Source: Eubacterium sp. (lineage in GTDB: Bacteria; Bacillota_A; Clostridia; Peptostreptococcales; Anaerovoracaceae). Taken from it: 17,767 nt of DNA. A program made the position numbers and the translations under genes. Below the pieces are notes generated by a model, which saw only the letters and a list, made by a program, of their open reading frames with translations, ran no database searches and was not told the DNA's origin. The stretch spans positions 1 to 17,767 of the forward strand of contig JAFOML010000019.1 in the NCBI GenBank assembly GCA_017425345.1. Direction: 5' to 3'. Shown here in pieces: positions 14,939-17,767 of this stretch (positions within the stretch are counted from its first letter, which is position 1; each line of letters opens with the position of its first letter).

Positions 14939-16519
14939 TTATTTAACGACTCTCTCCAGTCTCTTCAGGGCCAGGGCCATCGTGAGTCCCGGAATGATAC
15001 GGTTTCCGGTGATCTCCGCGCCCAGAACTTCATTGATCCGCTTCAGTCTGTACTGAACGGTATTCGTATGGATCCCCATGAACTCACTGGTCTTGCTGCT
15101 GTTCATGCCGGCATCCAGTACAAACGTCTCCAGTGTCTCCAGCAGCTGACGGGCCTTGTTCTCACCCATCTCGCGGTTGAACGGCTCGAGAAGATCCATG
15201 TAGTTCTTCTTCAGATAGCCTCCCTGGACCTGCAGATTAATGCAGTTAGAGACCAGCGCCAGTTCATACTTGGTAAACACTCTCTTGTATGGGAACACGC
15301 TCTCCACATACGTCCACGATTCACTGATCAGGCGGAACGCGTCTGCTGCCCCCTCGATTCCATCGATGTCCGTCGCATGGAAAATGCGTACGGTCTTCGA
15401 TCCCTCTTTCAGTTTGTCAAACAGCTTGAGGATCCCCGCTTTCTGGCTCTCCTCCGCATCAGACGGCTTATCCCCCAGGCTGACGATCACACCGTACGTC
15501 TCGTTACCGTCGCTGATGCGCATGACTTCCAGATTCTCTTTCTTCTCGCAGTCCGCGATGATCCGGTTGCCGCTCGTCGTATCAATGCCATCCGCATAGA
15601 ATACGCTCTTGATGGTATTGCCGTCGAGCTTCAGCTCGTCGCGGAGCAGGTATGCGAGACTCTTGTTGGAACGCGTCAGCGCCTTGATAAACTCCGCCTT
15701 CACGTCTCTCTCCGGGCTGTACTTCCACATGCCCATCGCGAGCTCAATGATCTCGGCAAGCTTGGTGATCTCACTCGCCGAATAATTATCCTCATTATCG
15801 ACGATCAGCAGGAAGTACTTCTCTCCCGCGATCATGATCGGTCCCCAGTAGGTGAGCACGCCGTTTACGTCGATAAACGTATAGACGCCGGACTTCTCCA
15901 CATCCCGCTCTTTTCCATAGCGGATCGCGTCCGCCACGGTGGTGCGCTGCCGTGTCTCCACGGTCAGGATCGGATTGAAATCCTTGGAGAGCAGCACCAG
16001 CTGGAACTCGTTGGATACCGCGGCTTTCCGAAGGGCTGCCTCAAAGCTTCCCTGCCGCTCAAAATCCAGGAGATGAAAAATCGTATTATTGATCAGGCTG
16101 TTCTTAAATCCATCTCCATAGCCGATCCGGTCTGTGACCTGACTGATGATGTCCGTGTATCCGCTCTTGTTTTCCTTCGCGAGTACGATCAGCGGAAGGC
16201 CGTTCTTCTCCGCCGTATCGATCACCTGTCTGGACAGGGATGCCGCGCCTTTCTTCTGGCGGAACACGACGATGCCGGCGCACTTATGCTTCGCCAGCGC
16301 CTCCAGGATGCGGCACTTCTCCGCATCATTCGGAACGCCGCTGAAGCTCGTCAGAAGCAGCTGCTCTTTCTTGACATAATCATGAGCGGCTGTCTCGGCA
16401 TCGGTCGCATCCATGACCGTCACGGTGCGGACACGGTTTTCGAGATGTTTCTTTCCCGCTGCAAGGACACATGGTTCAAACGCTTCGATCTGCAGGCAGT
16501 CATTTACAGTTACTCTCAC
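14939..16519 (-). CDS. PucR/CdaR-family transcriptional regulator
   Basis: A 526-residue protein with the PucR layout. An N-terminal PucR ligand-type domain (about 1-130; VNDCLQIEAFEP ... LPLIVLAKE) is followed by a middle sensory region (about 150-400) resembling GGDEF-like/CdaR domains but with no GGDEF active motif. A C-terminal PucR helix-turn-helix spans about 459-500 (MGIHTNTVQYRLKRINEVLG). Such regulators control purine, sugar-acid or amino-acid catabolism in other bacteria; the ligand here is unknown. Start codon is GTG at 16519 with GGAGG 7 bases upstream, a site that overlaps the ftsH stop codon. It sits between ftsH and coaX, an unusual place for a regulator of this class, and no catabolic operon is adjacent in the window. 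Confidence 0.85.
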   Translation of the reverse strand: MRVTVNDCLQIEAFEPCVLAAGKKHLENRVRTVTVMDATDAETAAHDYVKKEQLLLTSFSGVPNDAEKCRILEALAKHKCAGIVVFRQKKGAASLSRQVIDTAEKNGLPLIVLAKENKSGYTDIISQVTDRIGYGDGFKNSLINNTIFHLLDFERQGSFEAALRKAAVSNEFQLVLLSKDFNPILTVETRQRTTVADAIRYGKERDVEKSGVYTFIDVNGVLTYWGPIMIAGEKYFLLIVDNEDNYSASEITKLAEIIELAMGMWKYSPERDVKAEFIKALTRSNKSLAYLLRDELKLDGNTIKSVFYADGIDTTSGNRIIADCEKKENLEVMRISDGNETYGVIVSLGDKPSDAEESQKAGILKLFDKLKEGSKTVRIFHATDIDGIEGAADAFRLISESWTYVESVFPYKRVFTKYELALVSNCINLQVQGGYLKKNYMDLLEPFNREMGENKARQLLETLETFVLDAGMNSSKTSEFMGIHTNTVQYRLKRINEVLGAEITGNRIIPGLTMALALKRLERVVK

Positions 16520-16521
16520 GT

Positions 16522-17767
16522 CTATTCCTCCCTGTCTGCTTCTGAGGGCTCCGGATCCGCTTCCTGCTCATCCGCAGCCGTTTCCTCCTCCGGTTCCGGC
16601 GCTTCGCTCAGATTCTCCCCGAGCTCATACGCAGGCTCCTCTGTTTCTCCGTCCTCATCATCCAGATAGTCGGTATCATATTTCGCCAGTTCTTCCGCGC
16701 GGCGCGCTTCCTCTTCCTTCCGGATCTGTTCGGATTCCGCAGCTTCCTTAGCATTCTGTCTGCGGATCTCCTCTTCCTTCTCCTTGACCTGCTGCTCCAG
16801 CTCCACGTCGTCGACCTCGCCGGTATACAGCGCCTCAAACTGATCGCCGTCCAGCGTCTCGACACGGATCAGGGCCTTCGCGACGACCTCGAGCTTATCC
16901 ATATTCTCTTTCAGGATCTGCTCGGTACGCTGATAAGCCTCCTCGATGATCCGGCGGACTTCCGCATCGATCTCTGCAGCCACGCCTTCTGAGTAGGCCT
17001 TGGTCTTGTTAAAGTCTCTTCCCAGGAAGACATCTTCCGAATCACTGTAGTTGACCGGTCCGATGTTTTCACTGAATCCGTACTTGGTAACCATATCCCG
17101 CGCGATCTGCGTAGCGCGCTGGATATCGTTGCTGGCACCTGTACTGATATCATCCAGCGTCAGCGACTCTGCCACACGTCCGCCCAGCAGATGCATGATG
17201 CTGTTCTGCATATCCTTCTTCGTCTGAAAGTAGTGATCTTCCTTCGGCAGCGACATGGTGAAGCCGCCTGCCTGTCCGCGCGGAATGATCGTGATCTGAT
17301 GGACCGGATCGGAGTTCGGGATGCTGCGCATCACGATGGCATGTCCTGCCTCGTGGTACGCGGTCAGTCTCTTCTCCGCCTCGCTGATGACACGGCTCTT
17401 CTTGGCCGGGCCGGCCATGACCTTAGTCGTCGCCTCTTCGATCTCCGCCATGCGGATGTAACGTCCGTTGCGTCGCGCTGTGATCAGCGCCGCCTCGTTC
17501 AGCAGGTTCTCCAGGTCTGCCGGCGTGAATCCAGGCGTTCTCCGCGCGAGGATCTCCGGAGAGACCTCATCGGAGAGCGGCTTATCCTTGGAATGCACGC
17601 GGATGATCTCTTCTCTGCCCTTGACGTCCGGAATGCCGATCACGATCTGACGGTCAAACCGTCCAGGTCTGAGCAGCGCCGGATCGAGGACGTCCGGACG
17701 GTTCGTCGCAGCGAGGATGATGATGCCGGAATTCTCACCGAATCCGTCCATCTCCACGAGCAGCTGG
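16522..17767 (-). CDS. ftsH: ATP-dependent zinc metalloprotease FtsH (N-terminal part beyond the window)
   Basis: The frame is open through the right edge, so only the C-terminal part of about 414 residues is seen. FtsH is a membrane-anchored AAA+ protease that degrades misfolded membrane and short-lived regulatory proteins. The visible part begins in the AAA module after Walker B (LLVEMDGFG). It includes the second region of homology [22 protein letters not shown] with its arginine finger (split here as [10 protein letters not shown] and [10 protein letters not shown]), the zinc-binding HEAGH (residues 135-139 counting from the MEMDGFG methionine) and the third zinc ligand Asp210 in [10 protein letters not shown]. 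The tail after about residue 320 is a long Glu/Asp-rich stretch of roughly 90 residues, predicted coiled and disordered, longer and more acidic than in E. coli FtsH. It heads the regulator-coaX-dusB-gldA cluster. Confidence 0.95.
   Translation of the reverse strand, partial: QLLVEMDGFGENSGIIILAATNRPDVLDPALLRPGRFDRQIVIGIPDVKGREEIIRVHSKDKPLSDEVSPEILARRTPGFTPADLENLLNEAALITARRNGRYIRMAEIEEATTKVMAGPAKKSRVISEAEKRLTAYHEAGHAIVMRSIPNSDPVHQITIIPRGQAGGFTMSLPKEDHYFQTKKDMQNSIMHLLGGRVAESLTLDDISTGASNDIQRATQIARDMVTKYGFSENIGPVNYSDSEDVFLGRDFNKTKAYSEGVAAEIDAEVRRIIEEAYQRTEQILKENMDKLEVVAKALIRVETLDGDQFEALYTGEVDDVELEQQVKEKEEEIRRQNAKEAAESEQIRKEEEARRAEELAKYDTDYLDDEDGETEEPAYELGENLSEAPEPEEETAADEQEADPEPSEADREE

Noticed and set aside
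15068..16669. 533-residue plus-strand open frame opposite the PucR-type regulator
   Set aside because: It is antisense to a gene with clear domains, has no ribosome binding site or family motif, and its composition is that of reversed codons.

Overview
The window reads as chromosomal DNA of an anaerobic Firmicute, most likely class Clostridia. The evidence is a small 2[4Fe-4S] ferredoxin, a reverse-order rubrerythrin, a Rex redox repressor, type III pantothenate kinase, an ECF transporter subunit, strong AGGAGG-type ribosome binding sites and a gene order shared with the Bacillus subtilis ydiB-ydiF/rex region. Base composition is fairly GC-rich by eye. I cannot name a genus.

Layout from left to right. 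Positions 1-135 hold an open reading frame tail cut by the window edge. It is folded into a cloverleaf-like inverted-repeat element, and a truncated second copy lies at 11951-11999. Next, on the minus strand, is a P-loop ATPase with a C-terminal Asp23/Gls24-like domain (153-968). It diverges from a strongly expressed-looking ferredoxin gene (1045-1215) that has its own promoter and terminator. Converging on the ferredoxin are rex (1288-1962) and acpP (2012-2245), separated by an intrinsic terminator.

From 9187 down to 2337 the minus strand carries a tightly packed cluster: a NifU-like Fe-S protein, a PepV-type dipeptidase, an ECF S component, tsaE, tsaB, rimI, tsaD and an ABC-F ATPase. The tsaE/tsaB/tsaD products form the bacterial tRNA t6A37 machinery (together with TsaC, not in this window). 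RimI acetylates a ribosomal protein N-terminus and ABC-F proteins act on the ribosome, so this is mainly a translation-maintenance operon. Several junctions overlap (ATGA or longer), suggesting translational coupling.

A 306-base divergent regulatory region (9188-9493) separates this cluster from a plus-strand reverse rubrerythrin (9494-10036), which ends at a strong terminator. A secreted leucine-rich-repeat/Ig-like protein (10087-11871, minus) follows with its own promoter. The remaining minus-strand cluster runs ftsH (cut by the right edge), a PucR-type regulator, coaX, dusB and a glycerol dehydrogenase, with 3 to 30 bases between genes.

Most of the window is ordinary core genome. The parts that most merit a second look are the duplicated structured element (possibly a right end/omega-RNA relic of an IS200/IS605 tnpB element), the ATPase-Asp23 fusion, the terminator placed just before the rex start, and the PucR-type regulator inside the ftsH-coaX operon.
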